Source of the DNA: a bacterium
Lineage (GTDB): Bacteria > Zhuqueibacterota > QNDG01
Direction: 5' to 3'
NCBI GenBank assembly: GCA_021158245.1
Contig: JAGGVB010000186.1
Coordinates: forward strand, 1-33,120
Length of the DNA stretch: 33,120 nt
The translations under genes and the position numbers were made by a program. Positions 1-8,884 of this stretch are shown here, piece by piece. The notes beneath the pieces were generated by a model. The model did not search any database. It worked only from the letters and a program-made list of their open reading frames with translations, and was not told the DNA's origin. The stretch's first letter is position 1; every line of letters starts with the position of its first letter.

Positions 1-42
1 AAAGATCAGAAAGAAGAATCTTCCGATGATATTGAAGAGTAG
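1..42 (+). CDS. C-terminal end of an upstream gene (partial)
   Basis: The first 42 bases read in frame 1 as a 13-residue acidic tail (KDQKEESSDDIEE) ending in TAG. A perfect 10-bp hairpin follows about 55 bases later, as expected at the end of a transcription unit. Acidic, serine-rich tails like this occur on many proteins, including chaperonins and ribosome-associated factors, so the product cannot be named. The gene body lies outside the window. Confidence 0.4.
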   Translation, partial: KDQKEESSDDIEE

Positions 43-97
43 TCCATAATATCTTATATTTCTCTGGTGTTTTCACAATTCTTCAATAAATGAACTG

Positions 98-127
98 CGG
101 GAGCTGTGACTATAAGTACAGCTCCCG
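98..127 (+). terminator. Hairpin terminator after the upstream gene
   Basis: A perfect 10-bp inverted repeat (CGGGAGCTGT / ACAGCTCCCG) with a 10-base loop. Only a short T-poor stretch (TTCTGT) follows, so termination may be moderate or the structure may act otherwise. It separates the partial upstream gene from mtaB. Confidence 0.55.
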
Positions 128-176
128 TTCTGTAAAATGAATGTATGTTAAAATTTTATGGAAATTTTGTGAAATT

Positions 177-1475
177 ATGAAAAAGGTTGCATTTTTTACT
201 TTGGGCTGTAAATTAAATCAAGCTGAAACAGCTATTATTGCGAGACAGTTTGGCAGAAGAGGATATAGAGTTGTTTCTGCTGAAGAAAAACCTGATGTTT
301 TTGTAGTGAATACCTGTACTGTAACAGAGAGAAGTGCTGCAAAAAGCAGGAAGGCTGTCAGAAAGATGTCAAGGGAAAACCCTGATACTGTTATAATCGT
401 AACAGGGTGTTATGCCCAGGTTTCAAAATCTGAAGCAATTAAGATTAAAGGTGTTGATTGTATTCTCGGCACTCAGGAAAAACTGCATATTTTTGATTAT
501 TTCCCCGAGTTTGAAAAGAAAAGAAAACCAATTGTCCGGGTAACTGAGAGGAATCTGATAAGGAATGCAGAGACGGGTTTTCCGTCATATCCGGATAACA
601 CGAGAGCGTTCCTTAAGATTCAGGACGGCTGCGATAGCTTCTGCACTTACTGTATTGTGCCATATACCAGAGGCCCTTCAAGGAGCGTTGATATAAATAC
701 AATTATTGATCAGGCAAAAAATCTTATATCTGAAGGATTTAAAGAGATTGTACTCACAGGTGTACACATAGGAAAGTGGTCTATGCAGGAAGACAATAGT
801 ATGGGCCTTACATATCTTCTGAAAAAATTGCTGGAAATTGATTATAATGGCAGAATAAGACTCAGCTCTCTTGAACCGGAAGAAGTAACAGATGAACTCC
901 TTGATTATGCACAGCATGATCATAGAGTCTGCAGGCATTTTCACATATCCCTGCAGAGCGGCAGCAATTCCGTATTAAAAAGAATGAACCGTCTTTACAC
1001 AACCGGGATCGTTCAGAATCGTATTGATTCTATATTGAGCCGTTTCCCGAATGCCGGGTTAGGATGTGACGTTATCACCGGATTTCCTGGAGAAACAGAG
1101 AAAGAGTTTAACGAGACTCTGGATTTTATTTCCCGCAATAATTTTACATACCTTCACGTATTTCCGTACTCCGTTAGAAAAGGTACGGCAGCAGCTAATT
1201 TTTCAGACCAGGTGGCTTCTGAAATAAGAAAAAAAAGAGCTGCAGCTCTCAGAGAATTAGGCAGGAAGGAAAAAACAGAGTTTATCGGAAATTGGATCGG
1301 CAAAAAGGTGTCAATACTTGCTGAAGATAAAAAGAGGGGGAATACAATGTCAGGACTTACTTCGGAATATCTGAGAGTTGAAATTCCATTTCAAAAAGAT
1401 ATTTCCAATACGTTTGTTAATGTTTTAATTAAAAAGCCGCTGCCTGACAGAGCAGCAGGGAAGGTGGTTGTTTGA
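177..1475 (+). CDS. mtaB: tRNA (t6A37) methylthiotransferase MtaB
   Basis: Radical-SAM methylthiotransferase that adds a 2-methylthio group to t6A37 in ANN-decoding tRNAs. The protein is 432 aa from this start. The N-terminal UPF0004 domain carries three cluster-binding cysteines (C11 in TLGCK, C47 in NTCT, C78 in TGCY). The radical-SAM motif is C152-x3-C156-x2-C159 (CDSFCTYC), and the last ~65 residues look like a TRAM domain. The TLGCKLNQAET opening is characteristic of the MtaB branch, as opposed to MiaB or RimO. An in-frame ATG at 141 would add 12 residues, but the family normally begins just before the first beta strand, so 177 is preferred. Neither start has a convincing Shine-Dalgarno site. 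It stands alone between a hairpin and the hsp20 promoter region. Confidence 0.93.
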   Translation: MKKVAFFTLGCKLNQAETAIIARQFGRRGYRVVSAEEKPDVFVVNTCTVTERSAAKSRKAVRKMSRENPDTVIIVTGCYAQVSKSEAIKIKGVDCILGTQEKLHIFDYFPEFEKKRKPIVRVTERNLIRNAETGFPSYPDNTRAFLKIQDGCDSFCTYCIVPYTRGPSRSVDINTIIDQAKNLISEGFKEIVLTGVHIGKWSMQEDNSMGLTYLLKKLLEIDYNGRIRLSSLEPEEVTDELLDYAQHDHRVCRHFHISLQSGSNSVLKRMNRLYTTGIVQNRIDSILSRFPNAGLGCDVITGFPGETEKEFNETLDFISRNNFTYLHVFPYSVRKGTAAANFSDQVASEIRKKRAAALRELGRKEKTEFIGNWIGKKVSILAEDKKRGNTMSGLTSEYLRVEIPFQKDISNTFVNVLIKKPLPDRAAGKVVV

Positions 1476-1529
1476 ATCCCTTTTTTTCTGGGTATAAAAT
1501 GATAAAGTATTCTATTGAGGCGCTGTACT

Positions 1530-1552
1530 GAAAAATGATTGATTCATTTTTC
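1530..1552 (+). terminator. AT-rich hairpin downstream of mtaB
   Basis: A 9-bp perfect inverted repeat (GAAAAATGA / TCATTTTTC) with a 5-base loop, 55 bases after the mtaB stop. The T-run lies in the right arm and is not downstream of it, so this is only a weak candidate terminator. The rest of the 1476-1763 gap shows no gene and, near its end, the hsp20 promoter. Confidence 0.35.
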
Positions 1553-1670
1553 AAAAAGAACTAAGAGACTGCCCCTTAATAAAAAGAGAATGTATTTGAT
1601 CTTAAACAATTATGAAACAAATCCTGCTGCAGAGAAGTAAAAAACAAGAACCATTTGAATCAAATTTATC

Positions 1671-1699
1671 TTGATTTTAGTTGCTATAAATGTTATAAT
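1671..1699 (+). promoter_or_regulatory. Sigma70-type promoter for hsp20-lon
   Basis: TTGATT (1671-1676) and TATAAT (1694-1699) with exactly 17 bases between them. The predicted start near 1706 leaves a leader of about 58 bases before hsp20. No CIRCE-type inverted repeat was seen. Confidence 0.7.
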
Positions 1700-1763
1700 A
1701 TAAATCTTAAAAGAAACACTTTGTTTTTTTGTTATAAATGGTAATTCGGAAAAGAGGCAAAAC

Positions 1764-2213
1764 ATGGATAAAACGAAAGTACACAGAATTAAAAGTGTGC
1801 TGAGTTCCCTTGATGAGGAAGTGGAATTCTTTTTTTCTGCTTTTTTTAACGGGACCTATCCTTCGATATATCGTGATGAGTTGTACTGGAAACCTCCTAC
1901 AGATGTTTATGAGACAGATGAAGCATTTGTTGTTGTTGTTGAACTTGCAAATATGAAATCCGATGAAGTGTCAATTTCATATCAGGATGGAATTCTAACA
2001 ATTCATGGGGTAAGACAGGCAGAAGCGCCGAGCGAGCAGAGAAGATATCATAAGATGGAAATAAATTACGGGCCGTTTGAACGTAAAGTTGATATTCCTG
2101 AAGATGTGGAGATTGAGAAACTTACGGCCAAGTATGAATTTGGATTTCTGGAAATAAAACTGCCTAAAAGAGGGCGTAATTCAGGAAAGATAATTGAAGT
2201 GGAAGTGGAATAA
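1764..2213 (+). CDS. Small heat shock protein, Hsp20/alpha-crystallin family
   Basis: ATP-independent holdase that binds unfolding cytoplasmic proteins and keeps them competent for refolding or degradation. The 149-aa protein has a variable N-terminal arm (~1-45), then the alpha-crystallin domain (~46-138) starting at PPTDVYETDEAF and ending in the family motif GFLEIKLPK. The C-terminus has an I-x-V type anchor (IIEVEVE) like those used for oligomer assembly. An AAGAGG ribosome site lies just upstream. The stop is only six bases from lon, so the two are almost certainly co-transcribed from the promoter at 1671. A holdase with a protease is a common stress pairing. Confidence 0.92.
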   Translation: MDKTKVHRIKSVLSSLDEEVEFFFSAFFNGTYPSIYRDELYWKPPTDVYETDEAFVVVVELANMKSDEVSISYQDGILTIHGVRQAEAPSEQRRYHKMEINYGPFERKVDIPEDVEIEKLTAKYEFGFLEIKLPKRGRNSGKIIEVEVE

Positions 2214-2219
2214 TAAAAT

Positions 2220-4619
2220 ATGAATGAGAATGAAATAAATATAGTGCATCATCCCGGTGATTTCGGAAATATTCCTGAAATACCTGAAGAGCTGTCAATA
2301 CTTCCTGTCAGGAATGTGATTATATTCCCTTTTGTGGTGGCGCCTCTTGTTATCACAGATGAAGATAAAATGGCTCAGATTAATGAGGCGTTAAGTGATA
2401 GAAAGATAGTCGGGCTTTTTGCTATAAAGCAGACAGAAGATAATGGGAAAGACGGAATAGAACATGCTGGGGATGATAGTATTTATGATACTGGGACAGC
2501 AGTACTGATATTGAAGATGTTCAGGCTTCCTGACGGGAATATGGGGTTAATGGTTCAGGGCCTCTCCAGAATAAAGCTGAAAAATATTTCAAAAACAGAT
2601 CCCTATATGAAAGGTGTTGTTGAAGCTATACCGGAGCAGGCATCAAAATCAGTAAAAATAGAAGCCTTGATGCGGGAGATTGTTGAACAGTTTCAGCAGA
2701 TTGTCGCCCTATCTCCAATTTTGCCCGATGAGCTTGGGGCAGCTGTCCTTAACATTGAGAACCCCGGAAGGCTTGCAGATCTTATTGCATCAAATTTAAA
2801 AATAGATATTGCCAACAGGCAGTCTATCCTGGAAACACTGGATATTGAAGACAGAATGGTCAGACTGCTCGTTGTTTTAAATAAAGAGTTTGAACTGCTT
2901 AAAATAGGTACGAAGATACAATCGGAAGTAAGAAGCAAAATTGATGAAGGGCAGAGAGAGTATTTTTTGCGAGAGCAGCTTAAGGCCATAAAAAATGAGT
3001 TGGGCGACAAAGACGAACAAACTCTTGAGGTAGAAGAACTTCAGGAGAAAATTCAAAAAGCCGGTATGCCTGAGGAAGCAAAGGACCAGGCAGAGAAGGA
3101 ACTCGAGAGGCTCTCACGCATGCCTCCGCAGGCTGCAGAGTACACTGTTGCAAGAACTTACCTTGACTGGCTGATAAGCCTTCCGTGGAACAAGGGAACT
3201 GAAGACAGAATTGATATTAAAAAAGCAAAAACAATTCTTGATGAAGACCATTACGGCCTGAATGATATTAAAGACAGAATACTTGAATTTCTTGCTGTAC
3301 GCAAACTGAAAGAGAATTCCAAAGGGCCAATTCTATGTTTTGTAGGGCCTCCCGGAGTTGGTAAAACATCTCTTGGCCGGTCAATTGCCCGCGCAATGGG
3401 CAGAGAATTTGTCAGGTACTCTCTTGGCGGGATGCGTGATGAGGCAGAAATACGGGGACACAGAAGAACCTATATAGGAGCTTTACCTGGCAGAGTCATT
3501 CAGGGATTAAAAAAAGCAGGTTCAAACAATCCTGTATTTATGCTGGATGAAATTGATAAACTTGGCGCTGACTTCAGGGGCGACCCTGCATCAGCCTTGC
3601 TTGAAGTTCTGGATCCGGAACAGAATAATAATTTTTCGGATCATTATCTTGAAGTATCTTTCAATTTGTCAAAAGTAATGTTTATCACTACTGCAAACAT
3701 TCTTGAGACAATTCCCGGGCCTCTGCTTGACAGGATGGAAGTGATTCGTCTTCCTGGATATATTGTTGAAGAAAAGGTGCAGATCGCTAAGAAGTATCTT
3801 ATTCCGAGACAAAAAGAAGAAAATGGGCTAAAGATATCTCAGATAAGTTTTACTGTCAAATCCGTTAAAAAAATAATAGAAGATTATACACGTGAAGCAG
3901 GGCTGAGAAATCTGGAGCGGAATATAGGCACATGCTGCAGAAAAGTTGCAAGGAAGATTGCAGAAGGGGAAATAGAAAAGGCAAAAATTACTGATGAGAA
4001 TTTGCAGGATTCTCTTGGCCCGCAAAAGTTCTTTTCGGAAATGGCAGGCAGGAAAAGCGAAGTCGGTATTGCAACAGGCCTTGCATGGACCTCAGTGGGC
4101 GGAGTAATACTTTTTGTTGAAGCAACAAAAATGCATGGAAAGAAAGGGCTTGTGCTTACAGGCCAGCTTGGCGATGTTATGAAAGAGTCTGCACAGGCTG
4201 CTTTATCATATATAAGGTCTCATGCAGAAGATTTGGGTATTGATAAAGATTTTTTTGAGAGTAATGACCTTCATATTCACGTACCTGAAGGTGCAACACC
4301 CAAGGACGGCCCTTCTGCAGGAGTTACACTTGCAACAAGCCTGGTTTCTGTTTTAACAGGCAGGCCTGTAAAGCATGATATTGCAATGACCGGAGAGATT
4401 ACATTAAGAGGCAAGGTACTCCCTGTCGGAGGGATTAAAGAGAAAGTACTTGCTGCAAGAAGAGCAGGAATAAAAAAAGTTATTTTGCCAAAGTGGAACG
4501 AGAAGGACCTTGAGGATATCCCTGATCATATAAGATCAAAAATGAAGTTTTATTTTGTTGACTGGCTTGATGATGTATTTGAGCTTACTCTGTCTTCAAA
4601 CAAAAAAAAGCAGAAATAA
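2220..4619 (+). CDS. lon: ATP-dependent protease Lon
   Basis: Cytoplasmic AAA+ serine protease that degrades damaged and some regulatory proteins. The 799-aa length is normal. Domains in order: N-terminal LON substrate domain (~20-215, containing [11 protein letters not shown]), helical linker, AAA+ module with Walker A GPPGVGKT (376-383), Walker B FMLDEID (D443, E444), and the protease domain with catalytic Ser699 in DGPSAG and Lys742 in GGIKEK. The Ser-Lys spacing of 43 equals that of the E. coli enzyme. The start lies 6 bases after hsp20 and the Shine-Dalgarno is weak, so translational coupling is likely. All catalytic residues are intact. Confidence 0.97.
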   Translation: MNENEINIVHHPGDFGNIPEIPEELSILPVRNVIIFPFVVAPLVITDEDKMAQINEALSDRKIVGLFAIKQTEDNGKDGIEHAGDDSIYDTGTAVLILKMFRLPDGNMGLMVQGLSRIKLKNISKTDPYMKGVVEAIPEQASKSVKIEALMREIVEQFQQIVALSPILPDELGAAVLNIENPGRLADLIASNLKIDIANRQSILETLDIEDRMVRLLVVLNKEFELLKIGTKIQSEVRSKIDEGQREYFLREQLKAIKNELGDKDEQTLEVEELQEKIQKAGMPEEAKDQAEKELERLSRMPPQAAEYTVARTYLDWLISLPWNKGTEDRIDIKKAKTILDEDHYGLNDIKDRILEFLAVRKLKENSKGPILCFVGPPGVGKTSLGRSIARAMGREFVRYSLGGMRDEAEIRGHRRTYIGALPGRVIQGLKKAGSNNPVFMLDEIDKLGADFRGDPASALLEVLDPEQNNNFSDHYLEVSFNLSKVMFITTANILETIPGPLLDRMEVIRLPGYIVEEKVQIAKKYLIPRQKEENGLKISQISFTVKSVKKIIEDYTREAGLRNLERNIGTCCRKVARKIAEGEIEKAKITDENLQDSLGPQKFFSEMAGRKSEVGIATGLAWTSVGGVILFVEATKMHGKKGLVLTGQLGDVMKESAQAALSYIRSHAEDLGIDKDFFESNDLHIHVPEGATPKDGPSAGVTLATSLVSVLTGRPVKHDIAMTGEITLRGKVLPVGGIKEKVLAARRAGIKKVILPKWNEKDLEDIPDHIRSKMKFYFVDWLDDVFELTLSSNKKKQK

Positions 4620-4665
4620 TGTTTTCTTTATAGGATAATTGAGATAAAGAAATCTCGGAGGGACA

Positions 4666-4728
4666 ATGCTGATAAGCAAATTCATAGAAGGTCAGCTCTA
4701 TTACAGGTGGCTGCACGGGTTTGCCTAG
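4666..4728 (+). CDS. Tiny ORF (20 aa) with strong ribosome-binding site
   Basis: ATG preceded by CGGAGGGA four to five bases upstream, one of the better Shine-Dalgarno sites in the window. The peptide is 20 aa, aromatic-rich and slightly basic (contains YYRWLHGF), and ends at TAG. It lies between lon and the CpgS-like gene, 74 bases before the latter. It could be a leader peptide, a small membrane-associated protein, or chance. No homolog is recognised. Confidence 0.35.
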   Translation: MLISKFIEGQLYYRWLHGFA

Positions 4729-4802
4729 ATAAAATAACATGATTGCAGGAACATGTTACTGAATAAAGGTTGTAAGAATTATTGGAATAAAAGGAGTGCA
4801 TT

Positions 4803-6113
4803 ATGGAAAAGAAACGTGTAATAATAATGGGTGCTGCAGGAAGAGATTTTCACAATTTTAACGTTTATTACAGAGACAATGAAGAATTTGAGGTTGTTGC
4901 TTTTACTGCTACACAGATACCTGATATCGAGGGAAGAAAATATCCGGCTGAATTAGCAGGAAAACTCTACCCCAATGGTATCCCTATTGTTGCTGAGGAA
5001 GAGCTGGTTTCCCTGATTGATAAAAATAGTATCGATGATGTTGTTTTTTCTTACAGTGATGTTTCTCATAACTATATTGGCCATAAGGCTGCGACTGTGA
5101 ATGCAGCCGGGGCAAATTTTATCCTGATGGGTACAGAAAAGACCATGCTAAAATCAAAGGTACCTGTAATTTCCATCTGTGCTATCAGAACAGGATGCGG
5201 AAAGAGTCAGACAACGAGAAGAGTAAGTGAGATCCTTAGAAATAAAAGGAAAAAGACAGTTGCAATTCGTCATCCCATGCCTTACGGTGACCTTGTAAAA
5301 CAAGCTGTTCAGCGTTTCGAAAAATATGTTGATTTAAAAACCAACAAGTGTACTATTGAGGAGATGGAAGAGTACGAACCTCATATTGATATGGGTAATA
5401 TAGTTTATGCAGGAGTGGATTACGGCGCAATTCTTGAGCAGGCAGAGAAAGAAGCGGACATAATCCTCTGGGACGGCGGAAATAATGATACTCCTTTTTA
5501 TAAACCTGACATGAATATAGTTGTTGTTGACCCGCATCGTCCCGGACACGAAGTTTCATACTATCCCGGCGAGACAAATTTGAGAATGGCTGATGTAGTT
5601 ATTATCAACAAGATGGATTCTGCTGATTCTGCAAATATTCTTGAAGTAAGGCAAAATGTACAACGAATAAATCCTGAAGCAATTATTATTGAAGCTGCAT
5701 CACCGCTCTCAGTTGAAGATCCTTCTGTAATTCGCGGCAAGAGAGTTCTTGTTGTTGAGGACGGCCCGACTCTTACACATGGCGGAATGAAATACGGTGC
5801 AGGTGTGGTTGCTGCACAAAAATACGGGGCTGCAGAGATTATTGACCCCCGCCCGTGGGTTGAGGGAACTATTGCTGACACATTTAAGAAATATCCGGGT
5901 ATCGGCCCGCTTCTTCCTGCAATGGGTTATGGTGATCAGCAGGTAAGAGATCTTCAGAAAACTATTGAAAAAGTCGATTGTGATGCTGTTATTATCGGAA
6001 CACCGATAGATCTTAAAAAAGTTATTGATATTAAAAAACCTGCAGTACGTGTTATGTACAAACTGCAGGAGATTGGTGAACCGACTCTGGAAGATGTACT
6101 AAATGACTTCTAA
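4803..6113 (+). CDS. CpgS-like predicted GTPase (COG2403 type)
   Basis: 436-aa P-loop protein of the family that contains archaeal cyclic 2,3-diphosphoglycerate synthetase. Bacterial members are widespread and mostly uncharacterised. An N-terminal Rossmann-like segment (VIIMGAAGRDFHNFN, 6-20) precedes a P-loop region with RTGCGKSQ (129-136). A later NKMD motif resembles the guanine-specificity signature of GTPases. The start has AAAAGGAG eight bases upstream. The 3' end overlaps arcC by 11 bases, so the two are translationally coupled. The tie to carbamate kinase suggests a role in carbamoyl phosphate or acyl phosphate metabolism, but that is inference. Family assignment is firm; the reaction is not known for bacteria. 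Confidence 0.82.
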   Translation: MEKKRVIIMGAAGRDFHNFNVYYRDNEEFEVVAFTATQIPDIEGRKYPAELAGKLYPNGIPIVAEEELVSLIDKNSIDDVVFSYSDVSHNYIGHKAATVNAAGANFILMGTEKTMLKSKVPVISICAIRTGCGKSQTTRRVSEILRNKRKKTVAIRHPMPYGDLVKQAVQRFEKYVDLKTNKCTIEEMEEYEPHIDMGNIVYAGVDYGAILEQAEKEADIILWDGGNNDTPFYKPDMNIVVVDPHRPGHEVSYYPGETNLRMADVVIINKMDSADSANILEVRQNVQRINPEAIIIEAASPLSVEDPSVIRGKRVLVVEDGPTLTHGGMKYGAGVVAAQKYGAAEIIDPRPWVEGTIADTFKKYPGIGPLLPAMGYGDQQVRDLQKTIEKVDCDAVIIGTPIDLKKVIDIKKPAVRVMYKLQEIGEPTLEDVLNDF

Positions 6114-7056
6114 GAATTATTCCACAGTTGTAGTGGCGTTGGGGGGAAACGCCATTACACGTGAATTCGAAGAAGGAAATATTCATCAGCAGTTTGCAAA
6201 TACACGTAAGAGCCTTGTCAGTATTATTGAAATGGTCGAGAGGGGCGTAAATGTCGTTATTACTCACGGCAACGGCCCGCAGGTCGGAAATGCTTTAATA
6301 CGTGTTGAAGAAGCCAGACATCTTGTGCCTCCGATCCCCCTCGGTGTTCTTGTTGCGGATACTGAAGGCGGTATGGGATACATGATTGAGCAGTCCCTGC
6401 AGAATATGTTTATCCGTAAGGGCATAAGAAAAAGGATAGTTACAATACTTACTCAGGTTGTTGTGGACAAGGACGACCCTTCTATAATTGAGCCTACAAA
6501 ATTTGTCGGCCCGTTCTTTAAGGACGAAGAAGTGGACAAAATCAGAAGGGATCGGGGCTGGGTTCTTAAAAAGGATGCAGACAGAGGGTGGAGAAGGGTT
6601 GTGCCTTCTCCTCATCCTGTGCAAATTGTTGAGAAGGATATAATCCGAGAATTGATAAGCAGCGGTGCAATAGTAATTGCATGCGGCGGCGGCGGAATTC
6701 CCGTTTATATCGAAGATGACGGTACTTTTGAAGGCGTTGACGGTGTGATCGACAAGGATCGTGCATCTGCAGTTTTAGCATACGATATAGGAGCAGAGCA
6801 GCTGCATATTCTTACGGCAGTAGATAAAGTGTCACTTGATTTCGGGACACCGGGCCAGAGAGACCTTGATATTATTACAAAAGCCGAAGCTCAAAAATAT
6901 TTGGATGAAGGTGAGTTTCCTGCAGGCAGTATGGGGCCGAAAATTGAAGCTGCTATAAAATTTTTAGAAGATGGCGGAAAAGAGGTTCTCATAACATCAG
7001 TTGAAAACTATTCTTTTGCATTGCAGGGGAAAACAGGGACAAAAATAGTCCCTTAA
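6103..7056 (+). CDS. arcC: Carbamate kinase
   Basis: Interconverts carbamoyl phosphate + ADP with carbamate + ATP; in fermenters it usually yields ATP. The 317-aa length is typical. The amino acid kinase fold opens with VVVALGGNAI, and later blocks include THGNGPQVGNAL, ACGGGGIPV and TAVDKV. It overlaps the preceding GTPase gene by 11 bases and is followed two bases later by the ndk start region, so the three form one transcript. No arginine deiminase or ornithine carbamoyltransferase is present here, so the source of carbamoyl phosphate is not visible. Confidence 0.95.
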   Translation: MTSKNYSTVVVALGGNAITREFEEGNIHQQFANTRKSLVSIIEMVERGVNVVITHGNGPQVGNALIRVEEARHLVPPIPLGVLVADTEGGMGYMIEQSLQNMFIRKGIRKRIVTILTQVVVDKDDPSIIEPTKFVGPFFKDEEVDKIRRDRGWVLKKDADRGWRRVVPSPHPVQIVEKDIIRELISSGAIVIACGGGGIPVYIEDDGTFEGVDGVIDKDRASAVLAYDIGAEQLHILTAVDKVSLDFGTPGQRDLDIITKAEAQKYLDEGEFPAGSMGPKIEAAIKFLEDGGKEVLITSVENYSFALQGKTGTKIVP

Positions 7057-7070
7057 TCGTGAGGATGGGT

Positions 7071-7487
7071 ATGAAAGAGCGTACACTTGTAATTGTAAAA
7101 CCGGATGCTGTAGAAAGAAGATTGGCCGGAGATATTATTCATAAGATTGAGGAAAATGATTATAATATCTTAAAGATTGATAAACTTATTCTTACTGAGC
7201 ATGAAGCGGAAGCTTTTTATTCAATTCATAAGGATAAAGAGTTCTTCGGCGATCTCATAGATTTTATGACATCAGGGCCGTGTATTCCAATGATTGTTGA
7301 AGGAGATGATGCTGTGCATGGTATCCGTAAGTTAGTTGGTGCTACTGACCCGGAGAAGGCAGAGAAGGGTACAATACGGGAACAGTACGGAACTACAATA
7401 AGGAAAAATTCCATCCATGCTTCTGATTCTCAGGAAACAGCGGCAAGAGAGATATGTTTCTTTTTCAAGTTACGCTCTATAGCTTGA
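7071..7487 (+). CDS. ndk: Nucleoside diphosphate kinase
   Basis: Transfers the gamma phosphate from ATP to NDPs through a phosphohistidine. The protein is 138 aa from this start, with the opening TLVIVKPDAV and the active-site block containing His116 (NSIHASDS). A GTG at 7059 and an ATG at 7065 are in frame. ATG 7071 is chosen because GTGAGGA then sits as a ribosome site at suitable distance and MKERTLVIVKPDA is the normal family opening. It is the third gene of the GTPase-arcC-ndk unit. Confidence 0.95.
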   Translation: MKERTLVIVKPDAVERRLAGDIIHKIEENDYNILKIDKLILTEHEAEAFYSIHKDKEFFGDLIDFMTSGPCIPMIVEGDDAVHGIRKLVGATDPEKAEKGTIREQYGTTIRKNSIHASDSQETAAREICFFFKLRSIA

Positions 7488-7514
7488 TATGGAGAATAGA
7501 AATTCAAATTGGTG

Positions 7515-7622
7515 ATGAGTTATAATAAAATATTTGTTATGGTATCTATTTTTATTGCTGGGTTAGTCGGCAATAAATATGATCGCCTACATGTGTTGAT
7601 GCTTTTGTGCGAGCATTTTTAA
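7515..7622 (+). CDS. Possible 35-aa membrane peptide
   Basis: ATG-to-TAA ORF of 35 codons between ndk and ackA. Residues ~5-18 (KIFVMVSIFIAGLV) are hydrophobic enough for one membrane segment and a short charged tail follows. The ribosome site is poor, with only GGTG immediately upstream. No homolog is recognised and it may be chance. Confidence 0.2.
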   Translation: MSYNKIFVMVSIFIAGLVGNKYDRLHVLMLLCEHF

Positions 7623-7626
7623 GAAT

Positions 7627-7657
7627 AAAGGGCTGTGCTTATTTTGTATAGCCCTTT
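7627..7657 (+). terminator. Intrinsic terminator between ndk and ackA
   Basis: Stem AAAGGGCT / AGCCCTTT of 8 bp, extendable to about 12 bp with two G-U pairs, closing on a T-rich loop. It is followed by an AT-rich stretch. It ends the GTPase-arcC-ndk unit or the small ORF after it, 39 bases before ackA. Confidence 0.65.
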
Positions 7658-7695
7658 AAATTTATAATAATATAAAAAGGAGTAAGACAAATAAA

Positions 7696-8883
7696 ATGAA
7701 AGTATTGGTTCTTAACTGCGGGAGTTCGTCTCTAAAGTTCAGGCTATTTGAAATGGAAGAAGAAAAATTGCTTGCAAAGGGGATAGTGGAGGAGATAGGA
7801 CACAGGAACGGGAATTTTAAATGTGATGTATTGGGAAGACATAAGGTTGAGAAGGAGTGCAGTATAGAGAACCACACTGAAGCAATTGAACTCGTGCAGA
7901 AGAGCCTTTGTGATAAAATAACAGGATGCATACGTGAGGTTGATGAAATTGATGCAATAGGGCACAGAGTAGTGCATGGGGGAGAAGCGTTTACAGGTTC
8001 TGTTTTTATTAATGAACCGGTCATGAAGAAACTTAAAGAGTGTATAAGATTTGCGCCTCTGCATAATCCATCTAATATTGCAGGCATAAAAGCATCATTA
8101 TGGCAGTTTCCCTTTGCACGGCAGGTGGCAGTGTTTGATACTGCATTCCATCAGACAATGAAGCCTGAAGCATACATTTATGCTCTCCCATATTCGTGGT
8201 ATACTGAGAAAGGAATCAGACGATACGGATTCCACGGTACTTCTCATCGTTATGTTGCAGAAGAAGCTGCGAGAATTCTTGACAAACCGATTGAGGAGCT
8301 AAAAATTGTAACATGTCATCTTGGAAGCGGCGCCAGCATGGCTGCAGTAAAATACGGGAAATCAGTAGATACATCAATGGGGTTTACGCCCCTTGAAGGA
8401 ATGATTATGGGTACAAGATGCGGAGATATTGACCCTGCCATACCGCTTTTTATAATGGATACTGACGAACTGACGAGTAGTCAGATGGATACAATTCTAA
8501 ACAAAAAAAGCGGAGTTTTCGGATTGACTGAAGGCGAAAGCGATATGAGGATTGTTGAAGAAAAAATGCTTAATGGCAAAGAAAGGGAAACTCTTGTAAT
8601 TAAGATGATATCACGCAGGGTAAAAAAATATATCGGATCTTATGCTGCTGTTATGGGAGGAGTTGATGCTGTTGTATTTACAGCAGGGGTCGGAGAACAT
8701 GCACCAATTGTAAGAGAACTTGCCTGTGATGGCCTTGAATTTCTGGGAATTACCCTTGATAAATCCAGAAATGATAATAATGCTGTGCTAATAAGTAAAG
8801 GCAAAACTGCAGTACTTGTTATCCCTACAAATGAAGAGCTTGCAATTGCGAGAGAGACAAAAATGCTTCTTGATGAAGAATAA
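7696..8883 (+). CDS. ackA: Acetate kinase
   Basis: Makes ATP and acetate from acetyl phosphate and ADP, the final energy-yielding step of acetate fermentation. The 395-aa length is standard. ASKHA-fold signatures are present: the N-terminal phosphate loop VLNCGSSSLKF, the HRVVHGG block, YGFHGTSH, and GTRCGDIDP. AAAGGAGT lies about a dozen bases upstream of the ATG. No phosphotransacetylase gene is adjacent. A response-regulator gene starts immediately after its stop. Confidence 0.97.
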   Translation: MKVLVLNCGSSSLKFRLFEMEEEKLLAKGIVEEIGHRNGNFKCDVLGRHKVEKECSIENHTEAIELVQKSLCDKITGCIREVDEIDAIGHRVVHGGEAFTGSVFINEPVMKKLKECIRFAPLHNPSNIAGIKASLWQFPFARQVAVFDTAFHQTMKPEAYIYALPYSWYTEKGIRRYGFHGTSHRYVAEEAARILDKPIEELKIVTCHLGSGASMAAVKYGKSVDTSMGFTPLEGMIMGTRCGDIDPAIPLFIMDTDELTSSQMDTILNKKSGVFGLTEGESDMRIVEEKMLNGKERETLVIKMISRRVKKYIGSYAAVMGGVDAVVFTAGVGEHAPIVRELACDGLEFLGITLDKSRNDNNAVLISKGKTAVLVIPTNEELAIARETKMLLDEE

Positions 8884-8884
8884 T

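Noticed and set aside
1728-1745. Second Rex box upstream of hsp20 (TTGTTATAAATGGTAA)
   Set aside because: Only the left arm resembles the consensus, the right arm does not pair, and a heat-shock gene is an unlikely target.
1700-1800. CIRCE or other heat-shock operator before hsp20
   Set aside because: No TTAGCACTC/GAGTGCTAA-type inverted repeat could be found.
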